Shown piece after piece: positions 10,791 to 22,664 of a stretch of 64,000 nt of DNA; position 1 is the stretch's first letter; each line of letters begins with the position of its first letter. The translations under genes and the position numbers were made by a program. Location of the stretch: NCBI GenBank assembly GCA_039619475.1, contig CM077115.1:36902083-36966082 (forward strand), written 5' to 3'. The DNA comes from Icerya purchasi (taxonomy: Eukaryota > Arthropoda > Insecta > Hemiptera > Monophlebidae). The notes under the pieces were generated by a model that was given only the letters and a program-made list of their open reading frames with translations, was not told where the DNA came from and did no database searches.

Positions 10791-12065
10791 TTACACTATC
10801 TCCTTTAATAATCTCTCCTATTTTTCCGTCAACTACACTGATCTTTGTCATCCTCCTAAGGTATTTATTCTTTCCCGGCGTTTTCTAAAAACCTCCTGAA
10901 TGAGCGACGTTGTATTTTACGCTACCAATTTTCAAATTATGCATTCCATATTTCACATTCCTTCCTGCAACCAGCAATGGACTTTACAGAGATATTTTCG
11001 GACAAAGTTCGAAATAGAAATCAATATTCTCAAAGGGGTTCAGGATAAATATTGATGTTTCTTTCTTTTTTTTTTTATTTCATTTGTCAGTTCCAACTTA
11101 AAGGTATTAAAAAAAATCATAAAGAGACAAGTGGCAAATTTGAAAATTATCGGTAATTGTTGACAAAAGCAGAACAAGGATGTCAGCGGGTAAGGAGAAG
11201 ATCTAAATTAAAAAGGTGACGATGACTAACAGGCTTTCAAAAAAAAAAGGATGTGGGGAAAACAACATCCAAAGAAGAAAATGTGATGGGGGCGTGTAAA
11301 AAGAAATATCGAGGATATGGAAATGACAAAGTGTGGAGCCAGAGAGAGCTGAAAGCGCTAGAAGAAACCTAGAACGAGTAGGAGGATTAGGGGATGCATT
11401 GTAAAGTAATTCGAAAGAAGATTAGTATTCGTAGATGGAAGTGTATATATGGTGGTAGTCATGCGCAGACACTGTAGTGTTTACGATTAAAGGGACAAGG
11501 AGCCAACGGATCGGTCTAATGCCCATAATAACGCAGCGGCTTGATACCGAGATATGAGAGGGCAAATATTTGGTCGGCTGAAATTTCAGAGACCGATATG
11601 AATTTATTCGATATAGTAGCGTGTTTTAAAATTGTTTTCAGTAGTAACAATCATTTTTAACGCTGTGACGCATTTTATCGGGCCTTTGAACGGCGATGCG
11701 AATCAAAACCTTTTTCCGATGGGACTAAGTAAAATCGAAGTAGTTGTGCATTTGCTTTTTTAGCTTTTTTCTTTTTTTTTTTTTTTTTTTCGTTTCGAGC
11801 TGTAATGTTTTTTTATTACGTTTACCAATAATAATAATAATAATAATAATAATAGGAAAAAAACACGAAAAATTTGCAGATACGATCGCTTTCTATTTTG
11901 TCTTCGATTGAAGGATATGGGAGCAATAAGTTACCGTAAATTGATTAGGCCGTAGTGTTTCGTTCGTGTAGGACTTAGTTCGGACCTCCTATTGTACATT
12001 GAAAATATGTTCATAGTTGACGATCTGAGAGAAAAAAAAGCAAACAAATAAGCCCGGTAAAAACA
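10791..12065. other. Unassigned DNA with purine-rich patch
   Basis: A purine-rich stretch (about 11160-11520) breaks the AT-rich background and could be the antisense of an old LINE, but no motif run is long enough to claim it. An (ATA)n microsatellite lies at 11827-11854 and a poly-T tract near 11771-11790. Confidence 0.4.
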
Positions 12066-12119
12066 AAATAATGACGTCGATTAATTAATCGACTGGTCGA
12101 CGGCGCGATGTCATTACTT
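12066..12119. repeat. Nested palindrome
   Basis: GTCGATTAATTAATCGAC at 12076-12093 is a perfect 18-bp palindrome. It overlaps an imperfect hairpin whose arms are TAATGACGTCG (left) and CGATGTCATTA (right, about 12106-12116). It may be part of a small MITE or a protein-binding site; nothing here decides. Confidence 0.6.
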
Positions 12120-12581
12120 TATTATTTACGTACAACTGTAATCGCGCATTTGATTCGTTTCAGATAAAAATTTTTTTGTTTATGCTCCCGTTTAAAATTG
12201 CTTACCCCCTTTTCTTCTTTTCACGGAAATAATAAATTTCTGGGTTATCACTTTTCCCTCAGGCTAATTTGTTGCGTAACACGACCATAACTTAATTCTT
12301 CTTAGTTTCCATAAGACTAGCGTGTGGCACGGGACTTAAATTGCCCGGAACACTTTCATAAAGACTTCTTCACTGAGTGCGACATTATACAAATTCCATT
12401 AATCCTATCTTTGCATACTGGAATGCGCTTCACTTATGTATTGTCAGATTTGACAGAGTTGATAGAGTTGACAGAGCGGTATCTCTCCAACGAGACTGTT
12501 GTTTTTTATCAACCATCTTAGATCAGTAACGGTTTAACCGGGCTCTATAAATGTGAAAAGCAAACATGAAAACATTGATAA
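12120..12581. other. Flank upstream of LINE-B, nothing recognised
   Basis: No RT-coding similarity is present before about 12590, so the LINE-B copy is 5'-truncated here. A 65-codon frame at 12324-12521 has no recognisable motif. Confidence 0.5.
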
Positions 12582-14825
12582 ATGTCATTAATTAATATTC
12601 CACAATCCTTAAAAACAACTCTCCTTATTCCGATTGTAAAGTCGAACAAAGACCCCTTCCTTCCGCAAAGCTATAGACCCATCTCGTTGATCTCAGTCCT
12701 TTTTAAGGTAATGGAGAAAATGGTGAACCGACGCCTCTATTTCTATCTTGAATCCACGAAAATCCTTTCTCCAATCCAAGCAGGCGGCCGAAAATATAAA
12801 TCTGCACTCGTTCATCTTCTTAGCCTACAAAGGCAAATCCTAACAGCCCACAGTAGATCACAGCATCTCTACTCAGTCTTTTTTGACATAGAGAAAGCTC
12901 ACGACCGCATATGGCGCTATGGAGTGCTTAAAAAGCTGAAGAACGCCGGAATTAGCGGTAATATGGGCAATTTTATCCAGAGCTTCCTCACTGATAGAAC
13001 TATTCAAGTAAGAATAGGCTCTTCAGTATCTTCATCCTTCACGACTGAAAATGGAATTCCACAGGGTTCGCCTTTAAGCGTAACCTTGTTTATCCTTTAT
13101 ATAAACGATATAGCAGAGTGCATAAGGCCGCCGGTAACAGCCCGTTTGTTCATTGATGACCTTAACATATCTCTTCCTTCAAACTTCCCCGCTAATGCGA
13201 TGTCTATCCTACAGTCAACGATCAATAGATTACAAAACCGGGCGGAAAAGAATGGCTTGAATTTCTCATCCTCAAAAACTGCATGTGTCGAATTCCTAAA
13301 GAAGCGTCGTCCTATTTCCAATCCTGATATCATCCTCTACCTAAAACATGTACCTATCCCATTCCTTCCTTCCATAAAGTTTCTGAATCTAACGTTCGAT
13401 GAGAGACTATCGTGGGCTCCACACATGTCTATCCTTAAGCGTAGTTGCATGAAATCCTTGTCCATCTTGAAATGTTTATCCAACCACAAGTACAATATAG
13501 ATCCAAAATTGCTGTTATCAGTATACAAAGCCCTTATACTGAGTAAACTGTCATACGGTTGTCAGGTGTATTCTTCGGCTAATAAAACTCTTCTAAAATC
13601 TATCGATCCTATTCATAATACTTCTTTACGTATCATACTTGGGGCGCACCGAACTTCTCCTTCGTTGGGCGTTTGTGCTTTGGTGGGCCTTCCTCCTTTA
13701 TCTATTATTCGCGATTATCTCACATTTCGAGATTCTTTTCGTTATTCCTTACCAGATCATTTTTCCACCAGTAACTTCCAAATCCCATTCCCATCCTTTC
13801 CTGGCGATCCATTGGTCAAGGCTTTAACTATTCTCTCTAAGGTAGGCATAAATTGGAGCGATCACCATGTTAATCCGACCGTTTTAGCGCCCTGGATTCA
13901 TGTCTCAACATCTATGAACATATCTTTAGCAGATCCCTTAGGAGCATCTAACCTTTCTATACCCATGTCTCAAGTAGTATCAAATAAACTCGCCTCCTTC
14001 ACTAACTACATTCACATGTACACAGACGCAGCTAAAGCAAGTCCTACTAATTCTCCTTCACCAACCGCATGCGCTTATGAAATTGGAGGTGTAATGTACA
14101 CCGAGCGCCTAAACGACTACTGCTCTACTTTAGAGGCAGAAATGTTTGGGATCCTTCTTTGCCTTGAGATATATTCTTCCAACCCAGCGTCTCAAAATGC
14201 CCTTCTGATTACAGACTCACTTCAATCTATAAAAGCCATCCAGAGTCCAGACAGTTGCAACTCTCTAATAATTAAAATAAAAAACCTCCTATTCCAACTT
14301 TCACGATCTGAGGTATATGTCACATTCTTATGGGTCCCTGGTCATGCTGGGGTTCCCGGCAATGAGCGGGTTGACTTGGCTGCTAAGGCAACTCTATATA
14401 GCCCGATGCCGTTTAACGCTTTACTGCCTCGTTTTGGCGCATCAGTCTTTCTGATGCACTTTGCTGAGGAGCGGAGCAAACTATGGTCAGAACAAACAAC
14501 CTGGCTCAGGTCCATAAATTCGGACACCGACCCATGTTGGCCGCCGTTCCCCGTCACACGTAGGGATTTCTCGATCTTATCGAGACTGCGTCTGGGGCAC
14601 ACTGCACTATCACACAATCACGTCTTTGAAAGAGCTCCCCCTCCGGTCACTTGCCCTCTGTGCGGGTTCATGGCCTCACCAACTGTAGAGCATCTGCTGA
14701 AATGGTGCCGGCATACTTCCCGTACTTCTAGTCATACCTCACCTCACCGTCTGTTGTCGAACTACCCGGATTGTGTTCGGGCAGCGTTGAATTTTGCAGC
14801 ATCGAACAGACTGCACCTTCTGTAA
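12582..14825 (+). CDS. LINE-B ORF2 (partial): reverse transcriptase and RNase H
   Basis: An open frame of 747 codons with no stop. Residues 1-50 contain LLIPIVKSNKDP and YRPISLISVLFKVMEKMV of the RT fingers. FFDIEKAHDRIW (near residue 100) is the first catalytic aspartate block, with His where Phe is usual. GIPQGSPLSVTLF (near 160) and LFIDDLNIS (near 190) follow, so the polymerase box is F-I-D-D rather than the usual Y/F-A-D-D. RNase H spans about residues 480-610: MYTDAAKA, LEAEMFGI, LITDSLQSI and VPGHAGVPGNERVDLAA supply the Asp-Glu-Asp-Asp set. The C-terminal CPLCGF...EHLLKWC pattern is a zinc-binding tail. The domain order fits I/R1/Loa-like LINEs. The listed ATG is only the first Met in the truncated frame, not a native start; the missing N-terminus would hold the endonuclease. 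The intact frame suggests a fairly young insertion. Confidence 0.92.
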   Translation: MSLINIPQSLKTTLLIPIVKSNKDPFLPQSYRPISLISVLFKVMEKMVNRRLYFYLESTKILSPIQAGGRKYKSALVHLLSLQRQILTAHSRSQHLYSVFFDIEKAHDRIWRYGVLKKLKNAGISGNMGNFIQSFLTDRTIQVRIGSSVSSSFTTENGIPQGSPLSVTLFILYINDIAECIRPPVTARLFIDDLNISLPSNFPANAMSILQSTINRLQNRAEKNGLNFSSSKTACVEFLKKRRPISNPDIILYLKHVPIPFLPSIKFLNLTFDERLSWAPHMSILKRSCMKSLSILKCLSNHKYNIDPKLLLSVYKALILSKLSYGCQVYSSANKTLLKSIDPIHNTSLRIILGAHRTSPSLGVCALVGLPPLSIIRDYLTFRDSFRYSLPDHFSTSNFQIPFPSFPGDPLVKALTILSKVGINWSDHHVNPTVLAPWIHVSTSMNISLADPLGASNLSIPMSQVVSNKLASFTNYIHMYTDAAKASPTNSPSPTACAYEIGGVMYTERLNDYCSTLEAEMFGILLCLEIYSSNPASQNALLITDSLQSIKAIQSPDSCNSLIIKIKNLLFQLSRSEVYVTFLWVPGHAGVPGNERVDLAAKATLYSPMPFNALLPRFGASVFLMHFAEERSKLWSEQTTWLRSINSDTDPCWPPFPVTRRDFSILSRLRLGHTALSHNHVFERAPPPVTCPLCGFMASPTVEHLLKWCRHTSRTSSHTSPHRLLSNYPDCVRAALNFAASNRLHLL

Positions 14826-14920
14826 TTTCAAGTGAGTCTAGGTGCCGTAATAGTCCAGGTAGTTACACACGGCGCCTAGATTTATATTTGTGAATTTTGT
14901 ATTTAAAAAAAAAAAAAAAA
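12590..14920 (+). mobile_element. LINE-B copy 1, 5'-truncated non-LTR retrotransposon
   Basis: The element begins inside the RT fingers, runs through RT, RNase H and a Cys/His tail, has an 84-bp 3' UTR with an 11-bp stem-loop (14837-14880) and ends in poly(A) at 14905-14920. ORF1, the endonuclease domain and the promoter are missing, so it cannot move by itself. A shorter copy of the same family lies at 56218-56967. I could not identify a convincing target-site duplication. Confidence 0.92.
14837..14880 (+). promoter_or_regulatory. 3'-UTR stem-loop of LINE-B
   Basis: TCTAGGTGCCG (14837-14847) pairs with CGGCGCCTAGA (14870-14880) through 11 bp including one G-U pair. It lies 11 bp after the ORF2 stop codon and about 24 bp before the poly(A). 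The second copy keeps the structure (56896-56927) with wobble substitutions. In several LINE clades such 3' structures are bound by the element's own RT; that role is inferred here. Confidence 0.65.
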
Positions 14921-15970
14921 TTTAATATCAACCGGAAGGATTGCTATCCGGTTTTCTTTGGTAAATTCGATCCTCGCTGCTTTAATGCAAGATCATCTTT
15001 CTTTATAATTTTCTTTATCAAGGGGAGAAGGTTCTATTCAATGATCATCGACTTCTTTTATTTGAAAATGCTTATTAACCATTAGAATCTTAATGCTGTC
15101 ACACTTTTTTTTCTTGTTCTCTGTTAAATATTTCCAATTCTTATGATCATATTTCTTCATACTCGTCACAGTGTCCTTCCGCTTGACCACATTTTCGGTT
15201 ATTCTCTTGCTCGCTAAAATAAGTTTTCATTAATTCCCTACTATTACGTTATAATTATATCCTTTATTTTAACGTAAGAACCATTCAATAATGTTTTGTT
15301 TTTTTGCATTCATCATCATGATATTACATCGGCACCGCTAATTGCTTCGAAAAATTTTCACACGGGGATTTTAATCTGACTTTTTAAATGCCTGTATCAT
15401 AATTTAAAAACGGAAGTATTAATAAATACATATATGAATGTGTTCGAGGAAAAAAATTTTTTTAACGTACGAGAATTTTAATTATATTCTTAGATACGAC
15501 ATATTTCCGTTTAATATTTTCAAATTATTCGTGTGTGTGTGCGTGATGGTTTTCTGACAAAGAACGCTGCTCAAGAAGGTATTTTAGCTTCGCCTAATCA
15601 TTTGATCGTAAACGAGCTCGCGATTTTTATGTTTGCAATGGAGGCGCGTTTATTTTTTAGCGTATTTTTGATATGCCATTTCGTTTAATAAAAAAAAAAA
15701 AAATCCATCATCATGTTTGCTAAAATTACCAGTTATTAAAATAAATATAATTAAGAAGAAAACAAACAATCAAACATTATATATAATAACATACTTATCT
15801 AACACTTTTTGCATTATTAGCAGTATAAATATAATAATAAAGAGCGTATATATTTCATTTTTTCCTGGTCTTGGCCATTTTTACGCTAATTGCGTTCCAA
15901 GTTCAACTTTTGTTGACTTTAATAACTTATGTAAACATATTTACATTCATACAAAAACGGTTGATTTGAA
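14921..15970. other. AT-rich DNA, nothing recognised
   Basis: No coding similarity or structured repeat found; short poly-A tracts only. Confidence 0.5.
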
Positions 15971-16540
15971 ACAGTGTCAAACTTCGGTAATATGTACGTG
16001 ATTAATGAACTTCTTCTTTTTACTTTCACATTTATTGCCGTTTCCATGTGCTTAAGATTATTTCTCGCGCGGTTGTTACAATACTTAATCGAAATAAATT
16101 ACTTAGGCAGCGATCGTGAACGATCCTTATCATGTTTACCTTTGTTATATGATCTCTCTCTCTCTCTCTATGTAATCATTAAAGTACCAAACGAACTCAT
16201 TCTATTGCCTTTACTATCAAATAGGATATTTTCTTTTTATGTCGACTTGCTTTACTCCAACTTCCATTTTTCGTACTTCCTACGTTTCGTTTTCATCATG
16301 TATTCTCTCTTTCCAATCCTAATTTTCCGCATTCTCCTGATCGTGAGTGCCAGACTAAAACCAATGCCGATTTTACCTGTAACATTTTGAGCGCGTGTGT
16401 AATCTTTAACTTCCTAATTTTGGCACTTCTGCTTATTTATTTCACTCATCTTCTTGGGATTAATTGTTCCTAGTTTGGTTACTATTGTTAATGAACCGGT
16501 ACAGAATCTTTTTATTTCTATACTTTTTCACAGTAAAAAA
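15971..16540. other. Hydrophobic open frame of doubtful status
   Basis: A 138-codon plus-strand frame (15974-16390) is rich in Leu, Phe and Ile because the DNA is T-rich, and it starts at TTG, not ATG. It would give several membrane-like stretches, but I recognise no receptor or transporter motif and no splice-site pattern around it. I treat it as probably non-coding. Confidence 0.2.
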
Positions 16541-18384
16541 TGTCGGTCAAACATACGAAAACTGACCGACCTGAGATACATTTCTTCGTGTACAGTAAAA
16601 TCCTAATGTCCACACTGGTGAAGTATAAGTATAAATCGCACAATTCGTATATTTCTCGTTTATCTTTCCATTAAATTGAGCGCTATCAATTTCGTAATTT
16701 AATGACTGTTCATTTTTTTCCGCGTCGATATTTAAAGAGGCCAAAATTTTATAGCAGTTCATATTATATGCTTGCGCTTTTAGATTACTTATTATATTTG
16801 ACAGCTAATAATTACGGAAATGTAATATAATGTTGATAGAACCGATTGATTATATATAGTGGAAACAGCGGAACGTCCTAACCTGTATATTCGTGACAAA
16901 TCTATATACAAATACGTTAAGCATTTCGATTACATACCAATAGCGCCCGTTCCATTTTTTTATTCTTCTCCTAAATATAAGAGAAATTGGCGAATCCCCA
17001 TCTTCAAAAATTCATAATCGGCTTTATTCCCATAGTGTAGTAGCTGGTGCATGTCATGCGTCATTGAGTCGCACGCTATTGGTTCAAAAATAAAATGGTA
17101 AATAACTCGATAAAAAAATTGGATAAAATATTTACTATGGGTAAATGATTAAACACGTCTTTTCTGTTTGTTAACTAATTTGAATGAAATTTTTTTTTTT
17201 TGAACGCTGGATGTAGAACAAGAGTAGCGCAGAGTGTATTTTTTGTTTTCGTTTTGTTTAATCGTTTAGATTTTTTTGCTTTTAATCATTTAAATTTTGC
17301 TGGTCATGTGAAATGTCCTACTTGGTACCTTTGTTACTTATTTTCACGACGGAATTTCGTAAAATTTTTTCAGTATTTAAAACTGGAGCTCACTGTTCAG
17401 TGCTTTTGGTTTGATTTAAAAAAAAAAATTTCCGCCTAATGTCGTATTAAGGGGGTGCTTTTGCAAATGCTTATAATTTAACTGAATTCTTCTAAAATCC
17501 TACTGATCGTAATAATATTTACAGCAATTTATTTCGTTGCTTTTCATACCAAAATGCTTCGGCTTTGTTTTGTTTTCGGAATAGGTTGATTTATGTTTCG
17601 TAGTGTTGATCACATTTTTGTCTACCTTTTTTAATAGTAAATGCCTCGCCGTACTCGATTAACGGAACGTACTGAACAGCGTCGTAGTGGACAATAGAAA
17701 AGTAGAAGAGAATGTTGATTTACCCGTACAAACAGAATTAATAGACACATTTAAATAATTTAAATACGTAATTGAATATTATACCTACTAATTAAGTGTT
17801 CAGGACGTTGTTCACAAGTTCAGTTATTGAATATTTTCGATTGCTATAAGTTAATACTGAAGAAACTGTTTAAGAGGCTATTTTTCAACCTAATGAAATT
17901 ACTTTTTACGCTGTCAATATGAATATTACTATAAATATCGCTCGCAGATGGAAAATTGTAATAATGTTGTGTAACAAATGTATGTAGCGTTTAATTTATT
18001 TGTGGAAAATAAAATGTTTTTCGGTAGCTGTAGGTATGCGACGAAATTGCTTCACATATTTTTATATAGATTAAGACGAGGAGGTAGCAGTCGAATTCCG
18101 ACCGAGGGACGAGTACAATTTTAAAAGAGACAGAGTCCTAGAAATGAAAACAATTTTTCTCATAGATTTAGAAAATGGAAAATTTATTTATTTATCGTTT
18201 ATTCTTATTCGTTCGCTTGTGTTTTATTCTTTAAGAAGAGTACTCTCTTTATTTATATCGCGTATTGCATGGCAACTTCTAAAATTCTATAATTAAATTA
18301 AACCTCATTAAAACCGTTAATATCTGTTTTATTAGAATAAAATGTTTTTTTTTTTTGTTTTTTTTTTTTAAATACCGATACTCG
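16541..18384. other. AT-rich DNA, nothing recognised
   Basis: No gene or repeat supported. Short poly-T tracts occur near 17190-17200 and 18344-18370. Confidence 0.5.
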
Positions 18385-18840
18385 AAGATTTACTATTAAG
18401 AATTTGATAAAAATGCACTAAAAAGTAAAAAATAATTATTCGATAATAAGATAATATATCTGGTACAGTAAAATATACACCTCTTTAAAGGTGAGATATT
18501 ATGATAATTACAGCTTAATTGAAGTTTCGGTACGCCAAATTCAAATTGTAATATTTAAAGCCGTATTAAGTGATCATAATAACACAGTCATTCGTTTTCT
18601 ATAGTGCCCAGTATTGGAAACATATTAAATATTTAATGCGGGTTTTAATTATTATCGCAATTTGAATTTGGTGTACCGAAACTCCAATTAAGCTGATAAT
18701 GTTGTTTAAGAATTATCATAATATCGTCCCCTTAAGTATTATATTTTACCGTATAACATATATATATATATATATATATCTTCTTATCGGATAATTATTT
18801 TTTACTTTTTTGTGCATTTTTATTAATTAACAGTGTAAAT
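18385..18840. mobile_element. Palindromic MITE (family P), copy 2
   Basis: The left end (ATTTACTATTAAGAATTTGA, then TAAAAATGCACTAAAAAGT) is inverted at the right end (ACTTTTTTGTGCATTTTTA). A second pair of inner arms is also inverted: CTTAATTGAAGTTTCGGTAC against GTACCGAAACTCCAATTAAG. The first 35 bp match copy 1 at 6097-6494, including TTTACTATTAAGAATTT. An (AT)n tract (18761-18779) sits in the right half. No coding frame. Confidence 0.78.
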
Positions 18841-19199
18841 ATTGTATTTTTCTTTTTTTAAAAGTTTTTTTTCACAACTTTTAGCGTAGTATTTAAATTT
18901 TTTGTCTTGCTGAAATTCGACTTTTTTAAAAGTAACGAGCTTTTAAATGACGTTTTTGGGGGATCTTAAGTATACATTATCTTTATTCGAAATTCATCGG
19001 TAGTAATTAACATTGATAATAATTGATTTTTTTCAAATTACGCTTTCATGCTTAATATTGGTAATGCTCTTAGGTATCAATCGCGCGTCTGTTATATCAA
19101 TAAAAAAAAGAAAACTAAGGGAATCCCCTTTTTTTAATGCTTATTTAAATGACTACTGAATAGTAGTATCTGTTTTGTTTTTTTTTGTTTTTTTTGTTG

Positions 19200-19230
<31 letters not shown>

Positions 19231-19231
19231 T
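18841..19231. other. AT-rich DNA ending in T-rich and (ATT)n tract
   Basis: T-rich sequence from about 19168 passes into (ATT)7 at 19208-19231. On the minus strand this looks like an A-rich and AAT tail of a retrotransposon, but the sequence to its right is not recognisable as LINE. Confidence 0.4.
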
Positions 19232-19636
19232 TATGGGCACGTCAGCATAAGAGGACATTCACCCAACACAAAAGATTAGAATAGAAAGACATATGGAGCG
19301 ACAGGTTATATTATTAAGAAACGATTAGAGACAGAAGAAATTAAGGCGGCTAACAAAAGAACAACAGAAGGAGATGGAAAAGCGAGAATGTAGGGGGCAC
19401 TGTAGGGAGGCCAAGGCTAAGCAAATTGGAATAAAAGATCGCGCGTTCTGAGGAAATGAATGAACATTCGAATAGTATTTCTGGTACACTTTCGAATGAA
19501 CAAAGTAAAATCGGTGTTCACATGGACATATATGTGACAACAAACATGCGGGAACCGAAAAAAATATACGTGACGATAACATCCGTTTTTTTGTTTTTTT
19601 TTTGAAGTCGGCAATAAAAATGAGATTAATGCAGAT

Positions 19637-19667
<31 letters not shown>

Positions 19668-21540
19668 TAATTTTAAAACTTGTAAGGAATGCGTTGACTT
19701 TGTATTCTTTAAAATTAAAAAATTCCTAAACATGCCAGGAATTTCTGAAAATCTGTCTCTACTCCGTAGTATATGATCAAATTGTTTTTTCAAATGTACG
19801 CTTTAGTAAATTTTAGCTGATGACCGTTTAGACCCGAAAACGTTACCGTAGATTAGAGTATTATACAATTTCTAGTTGTTTGCTATGTTCGTAGATAAAT
19901 ATAATAACGTTTTACTTCAAGTCTGCAGAAAAGTGTGCGTTTTTTTTTGTTTTTTTTTTTGTCTCCCGAAAAAGCGCGACTGAATTATAGGCACCGTGTA
20001 TTGTTCCGCAGTTGGAAGCGGCCCTGAATTTCGAAAAACGAAAATACCGTTTGCTTAATTTTTTAATTAGTAGAGAACGTTCGTAGGGGATTTCGCTGAT
20101 AATTCAAGGCTAAAGTGGTAACTTCTCATTAAGTAATTTCGGAGAAATCGATATAGGGGAAAACGGTTCAAAGATAAATAAAATGGAAATAAATAAAAAA
20201 AGAACGAAACAAAATCGGTCACTATGTATTAATAACAGCTGAAGACACTCGTAACGAACTGTAACCAATCGCGTATGTTTCGATTTAAATTATATTTAAC
20301 GATGATAAATGCGGTGGCGTTCGGTATATTGAAGACCGCCATGTTCCGTTCTGCATTATTAGTGACATTGTGTAAAATAATCAGTTAATTTCTTGTCTCC
20401 TAATAGTACATCGAATCTTTACACACATACACATTTAGCACGATAAAAAAAAAAAAAAAAAAAAAACATTTTAAAAACACAGTAATCTTCGCATTAATGA
20501 GAGCGAGTTTTTTCTCTTTTCCTAGTCTTCCTTGCGTTGCTTAACCGTTGAACAACGCGAATTTTGATGCAGTTTTCACGCTATATATGTTCTTAGAGGA
20601 TCGTTTCAAGTCACTAATATAAGTTGGAAGGGTGGATGGTGTGGTTTTCGATGCGCGTTGTTTTGATATTGAGGAAGTTAATTTTAGGGCGATTTCACGG
20701 CAGTCGCTGGGAATATTCTCCGGCGCATTTTCAATAAAATTCGGTACGTTTCATTGAAAAGTTATTCTCCTCAATTAACATCGAGCACATATTCGAAGTG
20801 GGTCACAAACTGTGCTTAATAAATTTACAGAACCGGATTTCCGAATAGAGTCAGTGGTGCACACACGCAGAAACACGAATACAGCAGCCAGAAAAATACC
20901 TCGATTGTGTTAAGACATTGTCGTTTTCTTTTTCCATTGCCTCGTTGGTCTTGATTTCGTAATAGAATGCAATTTACTAGGAAGAATAATCTACCGATCC
21001 GTATCCTTTTTCCTTTCAGAAATCAACATTACTTCAATATTTACTTAAACCATTCTGCTCCTTGTTCTTGATTTCAAACCTTTCGTTTTACAAACCGCTA
21101 CTACACATGGTCTCTTCCTTATGTCGTCGGCTACGCTTTTATTAGCCTGCTTCCAATATCTCGTTATAATTTTCCACCTACAAGCTCCCATTATTGATCG
21201 AAAATGCACTTTCCCTCTTTTCGAATATTCTGTCCTCCGAACGATTCATACTCGTAATTAAACTTAATTTCTACTCCCCTTGACTCCCTTGACGGTACTT
21301 TCTTTTTCACTCCTATTTTTCTCTGTCGTCTTCTCTTTACTTTTTAGTGGCTTAGCGTGAACTTTAGAACTAAGGAAGCGCCATAATCCAAATATTTTTT
21401 TTTTATATAAAAATAAACATGCGTAAAATTCGGTTAAATACAGAACAGAAATAACAATTAATTGAGAAGAACGAAAGGTCTCCGCTTTTTACTAAAAAAA
21501 GGCTAAAAAACATAGAGCCACTCCCGACGACCTTGTGTAT
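19232..21540. other. Unassigned AT-rich DNA
   Basis: A poly-A tract occupies 19638-19664 and another 20444-20466. Frames at 19325-19614 (minus) are short and carry no clear motif, though a tract reading CPLHSRFSISF faintly recalls the LINE-A tail. No other gene or repeat was found. Confidence 0.4.
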
Positions 21541-21544
21541 TTCT

Positions 21545-22380
21545 TTTCTCTTTTTTTTTTTTCTTTTTCTCTTATGATCTAGAACTGACGAGAAGTCTCG
21601 TCATCGACCAGATGTGATGAATGAACTAATGAATTAATTATACAAGAGTCGGTCCAGCGACCGAGCTCTCATGTGTTTATAATTGAAACTGCAACACTTT
21701 ACATATATTCTCTTGAGCCTTCTATTGGCTTCTTGAATTAGGAGTCCTGCTGCTAATGGGTTTCCATGGACTTTCAGTCTTGACAGGTAATTCTGAATAA
21801 CTTGAATTATTTCTTCCTCTACATATTTTATCCGCAGGTCTTTGTGCAGCGTATCATTCGACACGAACCACGGGGCACCGATTATCATGCGTAGAATTTT
21901 ATTTTGGCATCGCTGTATTTTTTGTTTATTGGACTTTGAAACGCAACCCCAAAGCTCGCAACCATATAGCCAAATTGGTTTCAATATCATAGAGTATAGC
22001 AGCAACTTGTTGTTAATAGATAGTTGAGCCATTGGCCTCAGCAGCCAGTATAACTGTCTGGTCCTGATATTTAATTTTGTTTTTTTCGCTGTTATATGCG
22101 GTGACCAAGTTAAGGATTGATCTAAATGAATTCCTAAATATTTGACACAAGAGCTTTGGGGTGTAATTTTTCCATTAATAGTCACTTGATATTTTTCTCG
22201 GTTAATACGCCGTTTGGTGAATATAATATGACTACTTTTTAACTCGTTTATTAATATTTTCCATTGGTGAAACCAATCCACTGTCTGGTCGATAGCACTT
22301 TGAAGCTGCTAAGTAGCCGTAATGGGACAGTGATGAGCAGCTATAATTGCTGTGTCATCAGCAAAGGTAGCAATAAACAA
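21545..22380 (-). pseudogene. Jockey-type LINE relic: RT palm, thumb and C-terminus
   Basis: On the minus strand, 22366-22352 encodes TFADDTA, the RT catalytic box. An in-frame TAG stop follows (near 22312). The main open frame (22281-21634, 215 codons) then carries KYLGIHLDQSLTWSPHI, LYSMILKPIWLYGCELWG, QNKILRMIIGAPWFVSN and EEEIIQVIQNYLSRL. These are the RT thumb and tail of Jockey-clade elements, which lack RNase H. The frame ends normally at 21634 and is followed by about 60 bp of 3' UTR and an A-rich tail (minus strand, near 21570-21549). The 5' side is cut just upstream of the FADD box. One nonsense change and the truncation make it inactive. Confidence 0.85.
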
Positions 22381-22664
22381 GTAAATTATAAACTTAATAA
22401 TAATTTTCAAAATCATATTTCATTTCTTCTGTATAATAATAAAATTCAAAACAAACAGATTTTAAAAATACACGTAAAGTTTAAATACAGACGAAAAATA
22501 ATTTACCGCCTTTTATTTCAAGTTTTTGTACAATTACAGACCAAATATATCACCTTTAATATTTACATTTTTAAAATCTTTGTGTTCCGTATTGTATAAA
22601 AATTCATACTTTTTAACCAGGGCCGTATCTAGACCAAAATTTCAGGGTGGTTTACGAAAATATC

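Noticed and set aside
11440..11480. Plus-strand VFVDGS words resembling the RNase H start
   Set aside because: No further RNase H block (Glu, second Asp, HAG) follows in any frame, so the match is too short.
15974..16390. 138-codon hydrophobic frame, possible chemoreceptor exon
   Set aside because: Starts at TTG, composition follows T-rich DNA, and no receptor signature or splice sites are seen.
19325..19614. Possible LINE tail beside the (ATT)n tract
   Set aside because: Cys/His spacing and the conserved HTxLTH-type block are absent.
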